This document shows, in pieces, positions 34,122 to 43,368 of a stretch of 64,000 bases of DNA (its first letter is position 1; each line of letters starts with the position of its first letter). The DNA lies in the NCBI GenBank assembly GCA_965222065.1, contig OZ244933.1, positions 372,001 through 436,000 on the forward strand. Direction: 5' to 3'. Source of the DNA: GM7GCV1 sp965222065. Lineage in GTDB: Bacteria > Pseudomonadota > Gammaproteobacteria > Pseudomonadales > GM7GCV1. The notes under the pieces are model-generated. The model made no database searches. It had not been told where the DNA came from and saw nothing but the letters and a program-made list of their open reading frames with translations. Both the position numbers and the translations under genes were made by a program.

Positions 34122-36857
34122 CTATTTACCCCCGGGCACAGAGGTATTGGCAACAAGCGGGGAGAAAACCCCGCTTGTTAAGCCCGAATTATTTGCCTGG
34201 ATGGAAGCCAGCTCTAACTCGTATTGGTGAAAACCCGCCTCCACTGTCTCGGATTCTCGACCATTGGGAAATTCAATAGTTGCTGTGGTATTGGCAGGCA
34301 CCATGACTTCCAGCAACAGATTGCCGTTTTCCTTCTTCCAGCCGCTGTATGCCTTGCCATAGGCGGTTTCCAGCTCTGCACTGGCCCAGTCAAGTTGGCC
34401 GGGGATAAGCGGGCGTACAAAAAAGTGTTTATAACCCGGGGTTTGCGGGTCAGGTGCAAGCCCGGCAATACGCTCGTACATCCATTGCCCAATGGCACCA
34501 TAGGCATAATGGTTGAGCGAATTCATCCCGGCACCACTAAAGCCGTTTTCCAGTGTGTAGCTATCCCAACGCTCCCACATGGTGGTCGCTCCCTGATTTA
34601 TGGAAAAGAACCAGGATGGATAGGTCTCCTTAAACAAAATGGACAATGCCAGGTCTTCCCTGCCCATTTCTTCCAACACACTGACAATGTACGGCGTTCC
34701 CAGGAAGCCCGTACGCAGATGGCCATCGGCTTCGTCAATCAGTCGCACAAGATTCTGTGTGGCCAGCTCTTTCATGCTTTCCGGAATCAAATCAAATTCA
34801 ATGGCCAGCAGGTAGGACGTCTGCGTCTCTGGCACATTTTGCAGTTTCCCATCCGCATCAAAGTAATAATCCGCGAAATTTTGGGCGACGGTTTCTGCTT
34901 GCTGCGTGTATTTAGCGGCATCCTCATCTTTACCCAAAATCCTGGCAACTTCAGCCATTACCTGGGTGCTGCGGCCATAGAAGGCCAATCCGAGTATTGA
35001 GTGGGGAGTATCGCCGAACCGGTCATTCGATGAATAAGGCTGTAGCCAGTCACCATAGCCCCGGATATCTGGCATTAACCCGTTAACCAGTTGGCTTTGA
35101 TACCAGTTCACCAGACCTTCCATCATGTCATAGTTTTCGGCGAGGACCTCCGTATCACCAGTACGCAGGTAGACCTCCCACGGAATAAAGGTAGCCGCAT
35201 CAACCCAGCCAGGACTTCCCCCTTTGCCCAGAATATCCGGGACAATATCGGGGATATTGCCGTTTTCCATTTGGTCATCACGCATGGAAGTCAGCCAGCT
35301 TTTCCAAAATGCATGACTGTCGTAATTAAACATGGAAGTGGGAACAAATACCTGGGCGTCGCCCGTCCAGCCGGCGCGTTCATCACGCTGCGGACAGTCG
35401 GTGGGAATATCCAGGAAGTTACCACGCTGGCCCCAGGTGATATTGCGCTGCAAATGGTTCAGCTTGGCGTGCGATGATTCAAAATGGCCGGTTTTATCAA
35501 GATCGGAGTGCAGCACAACACCGGTGATCCAGTCTTTCTGTGGAGTGACGTCTTCGGGAAGACCGGCAAGTTCCACATAGCGGAATCCATGAAAGGTAAA
35601 TTTGGGCTCCCATTCAACAATACCGTCCTCTGCCGCCGTGTAGGAGTCCGTCGATTTGGCTGTCCGGTAATTATCCGTGTGCATGGTACCGTCAGGGTTG
35701 AGCATTTCTGCAAAGCGAACGGTGGTGGTTTGGTCTTCTGCCACAGGAATACTGAGTTTGGCCCAGCCGACCATATTCTGGCCAAGATCAAAGATATATC
35801 GACCATCATCCTGCTCAATAATCTCTTTGACAGGTATGTACTGGGTTTCCCGGACCGGGGCAAACGGCTTGGGAACAATCCGGGCAGAACCCGGATCAGC
35901 CTCGGCGATTACGCCTCCCCATTCACTCCAGTCCTTGCGGGCATCCACATGTTCGCCATCGTAAATACTGGAAGACAAAATGGGGCCATCTGTGGACGAT
36001 CGCCAGTTCTCATCGGAAATAATCTTTTCCAGACGCCCATCTTCATAAGTAACTTCCAACTGCAAAAGAAGCTCGGGATAGTCGCCATAATTTTGCCGTT
36101 GTCCACTCCAGCCAAAACGCCCGGCATACCACCCATAGGCAAGTAGCGCATCCAGTGAATTATTGCCCTGTCGCAATTGGTTGGTCACATCATACGTCAG
36201 CGAATCAAGACGGTTGGAATAGGACGTAAAGCCATTGGCAAAATGGTCATTACCGACTTTTTCACCATTCAGGCTAACTTCAAAAAGTCCCCGTGCAGTC
36301 ACATACAAACGGGCTTTTTTGATGGGGCCATCCAGTTCAAACCCGCGTTGCAATAGAGAGACTTTTTCAACATCATCAGGCATATCTGCTGCAGGGCGAA
36401 TCCAATTGGCCGACCAATCATTCTTGGAAAGCAATCCCAGCTCAACGGTTGCCATGTCACTCCAGATCGAGGTATTGCCCGCTTCATCCTTAAACTGCAC
36501 CCGCCATTCAAGCGACTGGCGCGACTGCAGGGGCTCACCTCCATAAGGCACCAGAACGGACTGGTCTGATTCCACCCAGCCGCTATTCCAGGTAGCAGCA
36601 CCACTGCTCGTCTCTATACGGTAAGCCGTTTGATGCTTGACCCCATCGGGCAGTTTCCAGGAAAACCTGGGGGTGGCGTCGTGATATCCGAGAGGATTAA
36701 TAAACCCTTCACCTACTGTGAGGGAGTGCGCCTGAGCGAGAGATGCGTCACTGGATTGAAGATCGCCAAGATCTTCCCGGGCGCAGCCGGACATTGCAAA
36801 AATCTGAAAGGTAACCAGCAGTGTAGCCAGTAGTGAAGAGCGGTGTTTTCTAAACAT
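34122..36857 (-). CDS. GH78 alpha-L-rhamnosidase lipoprotein
   Basis: Multidomain enzyme of 911 residues that removes alpha-linked rhamnose, for example from rhamnogalacturonan oligosaccharides. The signal peptide ends in a lipobox MSGC (Cys near residue 25). N-terminal beta-sandwich domains (about 45-430) precede an (alpha/alpha)6 catalytic barrel with the GH78 signature DCPQRDERAGWTGDA, which holds the general acid, and MWERWDSY, followed by a C-terminal beta-sandwich (about 780-911). A 20-bp tandem repeat lies 38 bases upstream. Confidence 0.93.
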   Translation of the reverse strand: MFRKHRSSLLATLLVTFQIFAMSGCAREDLGDLQSSDASLAQAHSLTVGEGFINPLGYHDATPRFSWKLPDGVKHQTAYRIETSSGAATWNSGWVESDQSVLVPYGGEPLQSRQSLEWRVQFKDEAGNTSIWSDMATVELGLLSKNDWSANWIRPAADMPDDVEKVSLLQRGFELDGPIKKARLYVTARGLFEVSLNGEKVGNDHFANGFTSYSNRLDSLTYDVTNQLRQGNNSLDALLAYGWYAGRFGWSGQRQNYGDYPELLLQLEVTYEDGRLEKIISDENWRSSTDGPILSSSIYDGEHVDARKDWSEWGGVIAEADPGSARIVPKPFAPVRETQYIPVKEIIEQDDGRYIFDLGQNMVGWAKLSIPVAEDQTTTVRFAEMLNPDGTMHTDNYRTAKSTDSYTAAEDGIVEWEPKFTFHGFRYVELAGLPEDVTPQKDWITGVVLHSDLDKTGHFESSHAKLNHLQRNITWGQRGNFLDIPTDCPQRDERAGWTGDAQVFVPTSMFNYDSHAFWKSWLTSMRDDQMENGNIPDIVPDILGKGGSPGWVDAATFIPWEVYLRTGDTEVLAENYDMMEGLVNWYQSQLVNGLMPDIRGYGDWLQPYSSNDRFGDTPHSILGLAFYGRSTQVMAEVARILGKDEDAAKYTQQAETVAQNFADYYFDADGKLQNVPETQTSYLLAIEFDLIPESMKELATQNLVRLIDEADGHLRTGFLGTPYIVSVLEEMGREDLALSILFKETYPSWFFSINQGATTMWERWDSYTLENGFSGAGMNSLNHYAYGAIGQWMYERIAGLAPDPQTPGYKHFFVRPLIPGQLDWASAELETAYGKAYSGWKKENGNLLLEVMVPANTTATIEFPNGRESETVEAGFHQYELELASIQANNSGLTSGVFSPLVANTSVPGGK

Positions 36858-36894
36858 TTTTATTTTTACCGGTTTTTCCTATACCGGACCACCC

Positions 36895-36944
36895 TACATC
36901 AATTTAAGTCAACTTACATCAATTTCAATCAACATGTATCAATG
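36895..36944. repeat. Tandem 20-bp direct repeat upstream of the rhamnosidase gene
   Basis: Two copies of TACATCAATTT[A/C]A[A/G]TCAAC plus one base lie head to tail at 36895-36914 and 36915-36934, and a partial third (TGTATCAATG) starts at 36935. The 20-bp period places copies on the same DNA face, as in arrays of operator sites. The position, 38-87 bases before the minus-strand GH78 start, suggests a regulator array; the protein is unknown. Confidence 0.6.
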
Positions 36945-36998
36945 CGGCCTCAGGGCCTGTCCAATTGGCGGGGAAACGCTTTGATAAATGTACTGGTA

Positions 36999-39143
36999 TT
37001 AGCAATTCGCTTCTTTGTGGCTTGTCCCTACTTCGGCAGCTTCCCTGATGGGCATGGGTGGAAGTGCAGCCAATAGCTGTCTTCCATAGGATTTGGTCAA
37101 CAGGCGATTGTCGGTTATGGTCACCTTCCCTGAATCCGATTCCGACCGCAATAACCGTCCGACAGCCTGAACCAGCCGCAGTGACGCGTCCGCCAGGCTG
37201 ATGTCCCGAAAACTGTTACCTCCCCGTGCTTCCACCCACTCGGCAAAGGCCTCTTCTTCGGGTTCATCCGGCACACCAAAAGGGATTTTGGCAATAAGGA
37301 CATGCTCACAATATTTGCCAGGCAAATCGATTCCCTCGGCAAAGCTCGCCAGACCAAATATGGTGTTGCCTACGCCCTCGTCGATACGTTTTTTATGCAG
37401 ATCAATCAAACGCTGCTTGCTGCGACTTCCCTGAACCAGTATCCGCTTCTGCCAATCGTCATCCAGGTGGTCGTACACTTCGTCCATTTGGCGGGCACTG
37501 GTAAACAACACCAGGTTGCCCATAGCTGGATCGAGAATGTCCGGAATGTGCTCAATTAACCAGGCATCGTGAGCATAGGGATCCTTGGGATCAGCTGCGT
37601 CTCGAGGAATATAAAGCTCGGATTTATTAGCATAGTCAAAGGGACTGGGCAACATCAGGCAGGCGGTATCTTCATCCAGTCCGGATCTCAGTTTCAGGCG
37701 GTCAAATGAGCCCAGGGCTGTCAATGTGGCCGAGGTGAGCACCGCACCCGCCGCACGACTCCACACCTGCTCATAAAGCATATCACCCGCCACAATTGGA
37801 CTGGCGAACAGTTCGTAATCGTCAGCGGTTTCGTGCAAACGAATCCAGCGAGCGTAATCCGCGATCGACTCGCCCTGAATTCCATAATTTATCCATAGTG
37901 CGGCGGCACCTTCTATTCTGGCCAGCCATTGACCAATCACAGGAAACCACGCCGATCTGGCCTGTGTATTACCCGGATCTTCAGCCTCGTCGCTATCGCG
38001 GGGCTTGAGTGCATCCGAAACCAGCTCAAGTCGTCCGGTTATTCGGGTAAATGTTGTGGACACCGATTTTGCGATGTCCTGCAATTCCGGTGGCAGCACC
38101 CCGTTGGCGTAGCGTTTTTCCATACGTACTGGCCCAAAGTTGCGAGCTTCGATATCCACGGAGGCCATTTCTTGCGCCAGACAGTTACGAACTGGTGCGA
38201 GTTGTTCTATCAACTTAACTACCTGGGCCTGGATTTCATCCGCTGCCGAGGAGACTCCCTTTATGGTACCCGCCTCGTTTTTTAGCCGGGGCAACATTTC
38301 CGCCATTTGTTCCAGATTGGCTACTGCTGTACCCAAACGAAAGCGGGCAGCAAAATGTTTGCGTGCTTTTTCGCCAAGATGGTGGGCTTCATCAAAGATA
38401 TAGATGCAGTCTTCCACCGGCGGAAGTATGGCCCCACCGCCCAGGGCCAGGTCTGACAGCACCAGATCATGGTTTGCCACCAGTACCAGAGATTCGTCCA
38501 GCTGGTTGCGGGCAGAAAAAAATGCGCACTGGTTGACGTATTCACAAGAGCGTCCAATGCACTGATAACGGTCACTGGTCAGCGGGCGCCAGTCATCTTC
38601 AGCGATGGCGTCATCCCAGTTATCCCTGTCGCCATCCCATTCACTGTGCGCCAGGGCATGTTCCATGGACTGATAAAGTTTTAACCGGTCGGCGCTAAAT
38701 ACCTGGGTATCCCCTTCCAGATACATGCTCATTTGATCGGCATTACTGTCGGTTGCCAGAATATTTTCCAGTTTTAGCTGGCAGAGGTAACGCCCCCGCC
38801 CCTTTACCAGTTGATACCCAAAAGAAAGTCCGGCCTTGGAGATCGCATCGGGGATATCCTTGTTCACCAACTGCTCCTGCAATGCAATGGTGCCTGTGGA
38901 GATCACCAGGGTTTTGCCGGTTTCCCGGGCAACAGGCACGGCTGCCAATAAATACGCCAGTGTTTTTCCGGTCCCGGTGCCCGCCTCAACCGCAAGAATC
39001 TTCTCCAGCGGGCGCGAATGCATTAACTGCCGGGCAATAGCGGCAATCATGTGTTTTTGCGTTGGCCTGGGTGAGAAGCCGGTAGATTCAAGGAACTTGC
39101 TATATGAACCCTGAATCTCCTGTTTGATTGTTTCCGGTATCAC
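36999..39143 (-). CDS. dinG: ATP-dependent DNA helicase DinG
   Basis: XPD-like superfamily 2 5'-3' helicase of 714 residues (E. coli DinG 716). The Walker A motif AGTGTGKTLAYLL is near residue 52, and the DEAH box appears as FDEAHHLGEKA. The iron-sulfur domain cysteines are seen in YLCQLK and in CIGRSCEYVNQC. The C-terminal helicase motif VQAVGRLLRSE is intact. In E. coli it resolves R-loops and G-quadruplexes and is SOS-inducible. The start is GTG at 39143, 15 bases after the amidotransferase-HIT gene. Confidence 0.95.
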   Translation of the reverse strand: MIPETIKQEIQGSYSKFLESTGFSPRPTQKHMIAAIARQLMHSRPLEKILAVEAGTGTGKTLAYLLAAVPVARETGKTLVISTGTIALQEQLVNKDIPDAISKAGLSFGYQLVKGRGRYLCQLKLENILATDSNADQMSMYLEGDTQVFSADRLKLYQSMEHALAHSEWDGDRDNWDDAIAEDDWRPLTSDRYQCIGRSCEYVNQCAFFSARNQLDESLVLVANHDLVLSDLALGGGAILPPVEDCIYIFDEAHHLGEKARKHFAARFRLGTAVANLEQMAEMLPRLKNEAGTIKGVSSAADEIQAQVVKLIEQLAPVRNCLAQEMASVDIEARNFGPVRMEKRYANGVLPPELQDIAKSVSTTFTRITGRLELVSDALKPRDSDEAEDPGNTQARSAWFPVIGQWLARIEGAAALWINYGIQGESIADYARWIRLHETADDYELFASPIVAGDMLYEQVWSRAAGAVLTSATLTALGSFDRLKLRSGLDEDTACLMLPSPFDYANKSELYIPRDAADPKDPYAHDAWLIEHIPDILDPAMGNLVLFTSARQMDEVYDHLDDDWQKRILVQGSRSKQRLIDLHKKRIDEGVGNTIFGLASFAEGIDLPGKYCEHVLIAKIPFGVPDEPEEEAFAEWVEARGGNSFRDISLADASLRLVQAVGRLLRSESDSGKVTITDNRLLTKSYGRQLLAALPPMPIREAAEVGTSHKEANC

Positions 39144-39158
39144 AGGTGAGTCACATAC

Positions 39159-40262
39159 TTAAATCAGGATCAGGGAGCGCAGGCGTTCGACCTCGGCCTC
39201 TGCCCACTCGGCGGATTCTTTGAGGTTTCCCCAAACCGGATTAGGCCAGCAGGGATCTTCTACGTGACGACCTATGACATGCAGATGAAGCTGGGGCACC
39301 ATATTACCCAGCGCCCCGATATTAATTTTTGTGGCACCAAACTCCTCGCGCAGTAACTGGGCGAATTTATCTGACTCGGCCAGCAACCTGTTTCGTCGTT
39401 GCGGTGGCATATCATCCAGATCCCGATATTCTCCCCTGGGTACCAGAATAAACCAGGGAATCAGCGCGTTTTTATGCAATAGCACCCTGGAACAGGGTAA
39501 ATCACCCAGAAGGTGACAGTCTTCAGCCAACTGAGAGTGCAGTTCAAATTCAATCTCGGACTCAATGTGCCTTAAAACCCCTGCCATTAGTCGGTTTGCG
39601 TGCTCAAACCGTTCGTGGTCTGCCAGCATATCTGACTCAGACTGAATCCAGGGAGCATCAACCAGCTCATGCTGACTGCGCTCGATCAGGTTTTTGGTCG
39701 ACTGGGGCGTAAATTCCAGATGGAACTGCAAACCGATCACCCGGTTATTCCAGACAAAAGCCTGGTGTTCGCAAGCCTCGCTGCGGGCCACGTGTGTGGC
39801 GCCCTGTGGAATGTCAAAAGTATCGCCATGCCAGTGCAGGCAGGTGAACTCACAGGGAAGAAGATCTGCTAGCCAGCTGTCCTGGCCAGTCTGGGTGACG
39901 GGAAACCAGCCGATCTCTTTTTCCGGATTGGGCTCGACCTCGGCACCAAGTGCTTCGGCAACCAGTTGCGCCCCCAGACAGATACCCAACACCCATTTGC
40001 CTTCGTCAATTACCTGGCGAATAAAGGGCTTCACCTCAGCCAGATAGGGATGTTTCTGTTCATCATGCACGGACATCGGCCCTCCCATGATAACCAGGAG
40101 GTCGACCTCTTCAGGGTTCGGCAACTGATATTCCCGATAGAGATGAACGATCTCTATATGGTGCACCTGTCGTTGTTCGTCTTCCCCCTCGCGTTGCTCA
40201 AAATACGGGAGGATGGTTCCCGCACCTTCAAAGGGAACGTTTTGCAAAATACAAATATTCAA
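39159..40262 (-). CDS. Class I glutamine amidotransferase-HIT domain fusion
   Basis: Residues 1 to about 230 are a class I glutamine amidotransferase-like domain of the GMP-synthase-like YfeJ type: nucleophile Cys in GICLGAQ and His in QFHLEFTP. Residues about 235-367 are a HIT-family nucleotide hydrolase/transferase-like domain (ELHSQLAEDCHLLGDLPCS, ALGNMVPQLHLHVIGR). The HIT motif keeps His326 and His328 but has Ile at 330 instead of the last His. The two halves are normally separate proteins. TTG 40262 is the best start because the product then begins MNICILQNVPFEGAG as in relatives. Function of the fusion is unknown. Confidence 0.88.
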   Translation of the reverse strand: MNICILQNVPFEGAGTILPYFEQREGEDEQRQVHHIEIVHLYREYQLPNPEEVDLLVIMGGPMSVHDEQKHPYLAEVKPFIRQVIDEGKWVLGICLGAQLVAEALGAEVEPNPEKEIGWFPVTQTGQDSWLADLLPCEFTCLHWHGDTFDIPQGATHVARSEACEHQAFVWNNRVIGLQFHLEFTPQSTKNLIERSQHELVDAPWIQSESDMLADHERFEHANRLMAGVLRHIESEIEFELHSQLAEDCHLLGDLPCSRVLLHKNALIPWFILVPRGEYRDLDDMPPQRRNRLLAESDKFAQLLREEFGATKINIGALGNMVPQLHLHVIGRHVEDPCWPNPVWGNLKESAEWAEAEVERLRSLILI

Positions 40263-40330
40263 GGAATCAGTGCTCCAAAAGCTCTATCGACCACAGGGGT
40301 AAAGTAACCAAATTTGGGTCAGGATGAAAT

Positions 40331-40831
40331 CTAGAAACCGGAAAAGCCCTTCTTTTTTAAGTCCTGCATTTTACTGGTATGCAAAAACAGCTCATCCGTT
40401 GCGTGTAAACGTCGGCTGGCTTCCCGCGCAAAATTCAGGATGACTGAAGCAAATAGCGGCAAGTCTGTTTCATAAAGCTGGAACAAGCTGGCACTGGAAA
40501 AGGCCAGCACCCGGGTTTTTCCCTCGGCACGAGCGGTTGCCGCATGGGGCTGAACTCCAATGACCGAAGTCTCACCAAAACAGGCGCCAGGGTGCAATCG
40601 CAACTCGGACAGTGGATGATCATCCTGCTCAAAATCCAGCGCCACCTTGCCTTCAACAACCACATAAATACAGCTGGCACTCTCGCCCTTGCGGAAAATG
40701 ACTTCCTTATCGGCAAAGGCTTTTTCATCCATTAACTGCAACAGCTTTTGCTGCTGCCCCAGTTCCAAACCACCAAATATCGCAATTCGGTCCAGAATGG
40801 AGACCAGTTCCTGATCCGGTGTAACGGACAT
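40331..40831 (-). CDS. Cyclic nucleotide-binding domain protein without HTH
   Basis: A 166-residue protein with one CAP-type cyclic-nucleotide-binding beta-roll: FRKGESASCIYVVVEGKVAL and LHPGACFGETSVIG, whose Gly-Glu and the following ATARAEG correspond to the phosphate-binding cassette. The C-terminal helix (SVILNFAREASRRLHATDELFLH) is present but there is no winged helix, so it is probably a stand-alone sensor. It heads a minus-strand unit with the amidotransferase-HIT and dinG genes and is divergent from cmoB. Confidence 0.88.
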   Translation of the reverse strand: MSVTPDQELVSILDRIAIFGGLELGQQQKLLQLMDEKAFADKEVIFRKGESASCIYVVVEGKVALDFEQDDHPLSELRLHPGACFGETSVIGVQPHAATARAEGKTRVLAFSSASLFQLYETDLPLFASVILNFAREASRRLHATDELFLHTSKMQDLKKKGFSGF

Positions 40832-40915
40832 AGGCGTTTCTCACTAGCTTCAGTAGAATGCCGGGCCATTCTATAGCAAAGCCTGCCTTAACCTGTAGCC
40901 CGGCTATAACCAACT

Positions 40916-41905
40916 ATGAGCAATCTCTACCAACAATTTGGCTTTGACCAGCTGGAAGACTGGATGGCAAGCAATAACATGGAATCCTGGGCAAAAGTGC
41001 TGCCGAAACAGTTCAGCAGGGGGTTGTCTTTCAAGCGTTATGGCGACCTGCCCGGTTGGCTGGACCACCTGAATGCGATTCCTGAAATACCAATAGACCA
41101 GATTGAGCTAAAAGAACAAGTCAGACTGGGATCGACCTCCATCAACGATGCCCAGCGCGAGCAACTAAAAAAAGCACTCAAGGGCTTGCACCCCTGGCGT
41201 AAAGGGCCCTATGACATCTGTGATATACATCTGGATACTGAATGGCGCTCTGACTGGAAATGGGATCGTGTTCACCCCCGTATAGATTCCCTGGAGAGCA
41301 AACTGGTGCTGGATGTGGGCTGCGGCAACGGCTACCACATGTGGCGCATGCTCGGCCTGGGTGCCAGACGGGTGATTGGTGTGGACCCCTCTCCCCGCTT
41401 TTCTGTTCAGTTTGAAATGCTAAAAAAACTGATGCCTGAACAGCCAGTACACCTGGTTCCCTGTGCCATGGAAGATATCCCCCGCCCACTGCAAACATTT
41501 GACTCGGTTTTTTCCATGGGAGTGTTATATCATCGAAAGTCGCCGCTGGATCACCTCTATGAACTTCGCGATGCGTTAAAGCCCGGCGGTCAACTGATTC
41601 TGGAAACACTCGTTGTTGAAGGCAATGAACAACAATGTCTGATCCCCGAGGGTCGATATGCCAAAATGCGCAACGTCTGGTTTATACCAAGCTCAAAAAT
41701 GCTTGCCATTTGGCTTCATCGAATTGGTTTTCGGGATATTTCCATCGCCGATGAAACCGCAACAACTGTCGAGGAACAGCGTCCCACTGAATGGATGCAA
41801 TTTGAATCCCTGCCTGATTTCCTCAACCCCAATGATCACAGCAAGACCATTGAAGGCTACCCTGCCCCTCTCAGGGCTACGCTGGTAGCACGCAAGCCGG
41901 ATTAG
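40916..41905 (+). CDS. cmoB: tRNA U34 carboxymethyltransferase
   Basis: Transfers a carboxymethyl group from carboxy-SAM to 5-hydroxyuridine 34 to form cmo5U in tRNAs. The 329 residues match E. coli CmoB (323). The Rossmann SAM site LDVGCGNGYHMWRM lies near residues 129-142, and GVDPSPRFSVQF follows. FSMGVLYHRKSPLDHL is diagnostic. The usual neighbour cmoA, which makes carboxy-SAM, is not in this window. A lipoprotein gene follows 2 bases after the stop. Confidence 0.96.
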   Translation: MSNLYQQFGFDQLEDWMASNNMESWAKVLPKQFSRGLSFKRYGDLPGWLDHLNAIPEIPIDQIELKEQVRLGSTSINDAQREQLKKALKGLHPWRKGPYDICDIHLDTEWRSDWKWDRVHPRIDSLESKLVLDVGCGNGYHMWRMLGLGARRVIGVDPSPRFSVQFEMLKKLMPEQPVHLVPCAMEDIPRPLQTFDSVFSMGVLYHRKSPLDHLYELRDALKPGGQLILETLVVEGNEQQCLIPEGRYAKMRNVWFIPSSKMLAIWLHRIGFRDISIADETATTVEEQRPTEWMQFESLPDFLNPNDHSKTIEGYPAPLRATLVARKPD

Positions 41906-41907
41906 CC

Positions 41908-43239
41908 ATGCGAATTTGCCTGACCCTGTTTCTCGCCCTGTGCCTCGCAGGTTGTGGTGGCAGCGGCGGCGGTAGTGGAAGCAATAACAACACAGGCGGT
42001 GGAAATAATAATCCCGGCCGGAATAATACCGATGAAGTGCCCGACGACACACTCATGCTCGTTGACAGCGGTTCCCCCTATGCTGCCGATCTGAATGCCT
42101 GTTTGAACCCGGACAACGAGTCCACGTCATGCACGCTAAACACCATCCCGCTCATTGGTCAAAACAACAGCACCATTACACCTGAAGCCATTCTGGAGAA
42201 AACGCTCGTATCGCACCCCTGGATGGCCAACCGCTGGGAAGCACTTCTGCCACTGCTACCGGATGATTTGCTACAGCTCATGGGCAGCCTCACAGGCGTG
42301 GTGATCAGCGCGGATATTCGTCCCTCCTTTTACACAACACAAACCGGTGCCATGTATCTGGATGCGGCATTTTTCTGGCTCAGTAACACAGAAAAAGCAC
42401 ATATTGATACCGCGCCGGACTTCCGATCCGGGTTTGGTGATGAACTTCAGTTTATTACCCTGGCCCGATATGTCCGCGGCAACGATTACGCCTGGCGCTC
42501 CTACAGCCTGGACGGCACTGAAGAGCGCAATCTTGATGACCTGGTTGAGCCGCTATCCTCGCTACTGTTTCATGAGCTGGGCCATGCCAATGACTTCTTC
42601 CCCAGATCCAGCTTTGGATCGTTAAACAACAGCAACAGCATTGTCGCCGAGGGCGATCGCCTGGCCTCCTCGAGAGTATCCAGCGCCTTGGTTAATTTCA
42701 GCCCGTTAACCTCTGATTTGCTGGGCGATGTAGCAGAAGTACTGTTTCAGGGAGTTACCGCATCTGACGCCATTTTGGAACTTACCCCTGAAGACGTCGC
42801 CGCGGAATTCAGTGTCGATGTGGCCAATGATGACTATGCCTACAGCAATCAATACGAAGATCTGGCCATGTTGCTGGAAGAAGTCATGATGAAATACCAC
42901 TTCGGTATCGACCGCGATATTGCCTATATTGATCGCCCCTCCACAGCCTCAAATTTTTGTGTCGATTATCCCGTCCGCTGGGGACAACGGGGACGCATTG
43001 GCGATCCGGGCGTCAAGGCACGTACCCGCTATATGTTGCAGGTCATGCTGAACCAGTCCGATGTGTCTGAATACATCGACAGCCTCGAAGAGCCCACCCA
43101 GATGGTCAATGGCAATAACTGGTGCCAAAATGTCAATCTGTCAGCATCACCTGCCACAGCCAAGACCCTCTATCAACGGTTAGAAACACCCAACGACAAA
43201 GCCACATTCCCTGAATCTGACAAACGTCGATTCCATTAA
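41908..43239 (+). CDS. Lipoprotein with HELGH metallopeptidase-like motif
   Basis: A 443-residue protein starting with a lipoprotein signal (LCLAGC, Cys near residue 16) followed by a low-complexity Gly/Ser/Asn linker to about residue 40. At 222-226 it has LLFHELGHANDFF, the zincin HExxH core, and a downstream YEDLAMLLEEVMMKYHFG helix could supply a third ligand. I do not recognise the family. It starts 2 bases after cmoB and may simply ride on its transcript. Confidence 0.75.
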   Translation: MRICLTLFLALCLAGCGGSGGGSGSNNNTGGGNNNPGRNNTDEVPDDTLMLVDSGSPYAADLNACLNPDNESTSCTLNTIPLIGQNNSTITPEAILEKTLVSHPWMANRWEALLPLLPDDLLQLMGSLTGVVISADIRPSFYTTQTGAMYLDAAFFWLSNTEKAHIDTAPDFRSGFGDELQFITLARYVRGNDYAWRSYSLDGTEERNLDDLVEPLSSLLFHELGHANDFFPRSSFGSLNNSNSIVAEGDRLASSRVSSALVNFSPLTSDLLGDVAEVLFQGVTASDAILELTPEDVAAEFSVDVANDDYAYSNQYEDLAMLLEEVMMKYHFGIDRDIAYIDRPSTASNFCVDYPVRWGQRGRIGDPGVKARTRYMLQVMLNQSDVSEYIDSLEEPTQMVNGNNWCQNVNLSASPATAKTLYQRLETPNDKATFPESDKRRFH

Positions 43240-43301
43240 CCAGACACTTAAGTCGCAGTCTCAAGCAGGCAAGCGTTTGTTTCGCCAGCAAGATAATCTA
43301 T

Positions 43302-43329
43302 TTGCCCGCCCAGTTGTATGATGTATTAT
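43302..43329 (+). promoter_or_regulatory. Candidate promoter of the hexarate operon
   Basis: TTGCCC (43302-43307), a 16-base spacer and TATTAT (43324-43329) resemble a sigma-70 promoter, 39 bases before the tctC-like start. The only transcription start expected for the following six co-directional genes lies here; the 12-bp palindrome of the 50-64 kb region is absent. Confidence 0.4.
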
Positions 43330-43368
43330 GTTTGAACCGCAAATAACAAAAACCAGCTGGCTGCCTAT

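Noticed and set aside
34224..36146. Plus-strand frames of 220-258 codons opposite the GH78 gene
   Set aside because: The GH78 frame on the minus strand has complete catalytic motifs; the plus-strand frames have none.
40313..40322. GGGTCAGG near the end of the cyclic-nucleotide sensor gene
   Set aside because: A short chance similarity to the REP-like stem with no palindrome.
43240..43368. Search for the GAATATTTATTC pair upstream of the hexarate operon
   Set aside because: No site was seen, so this operon is not placed in the RpiR-type regulon.
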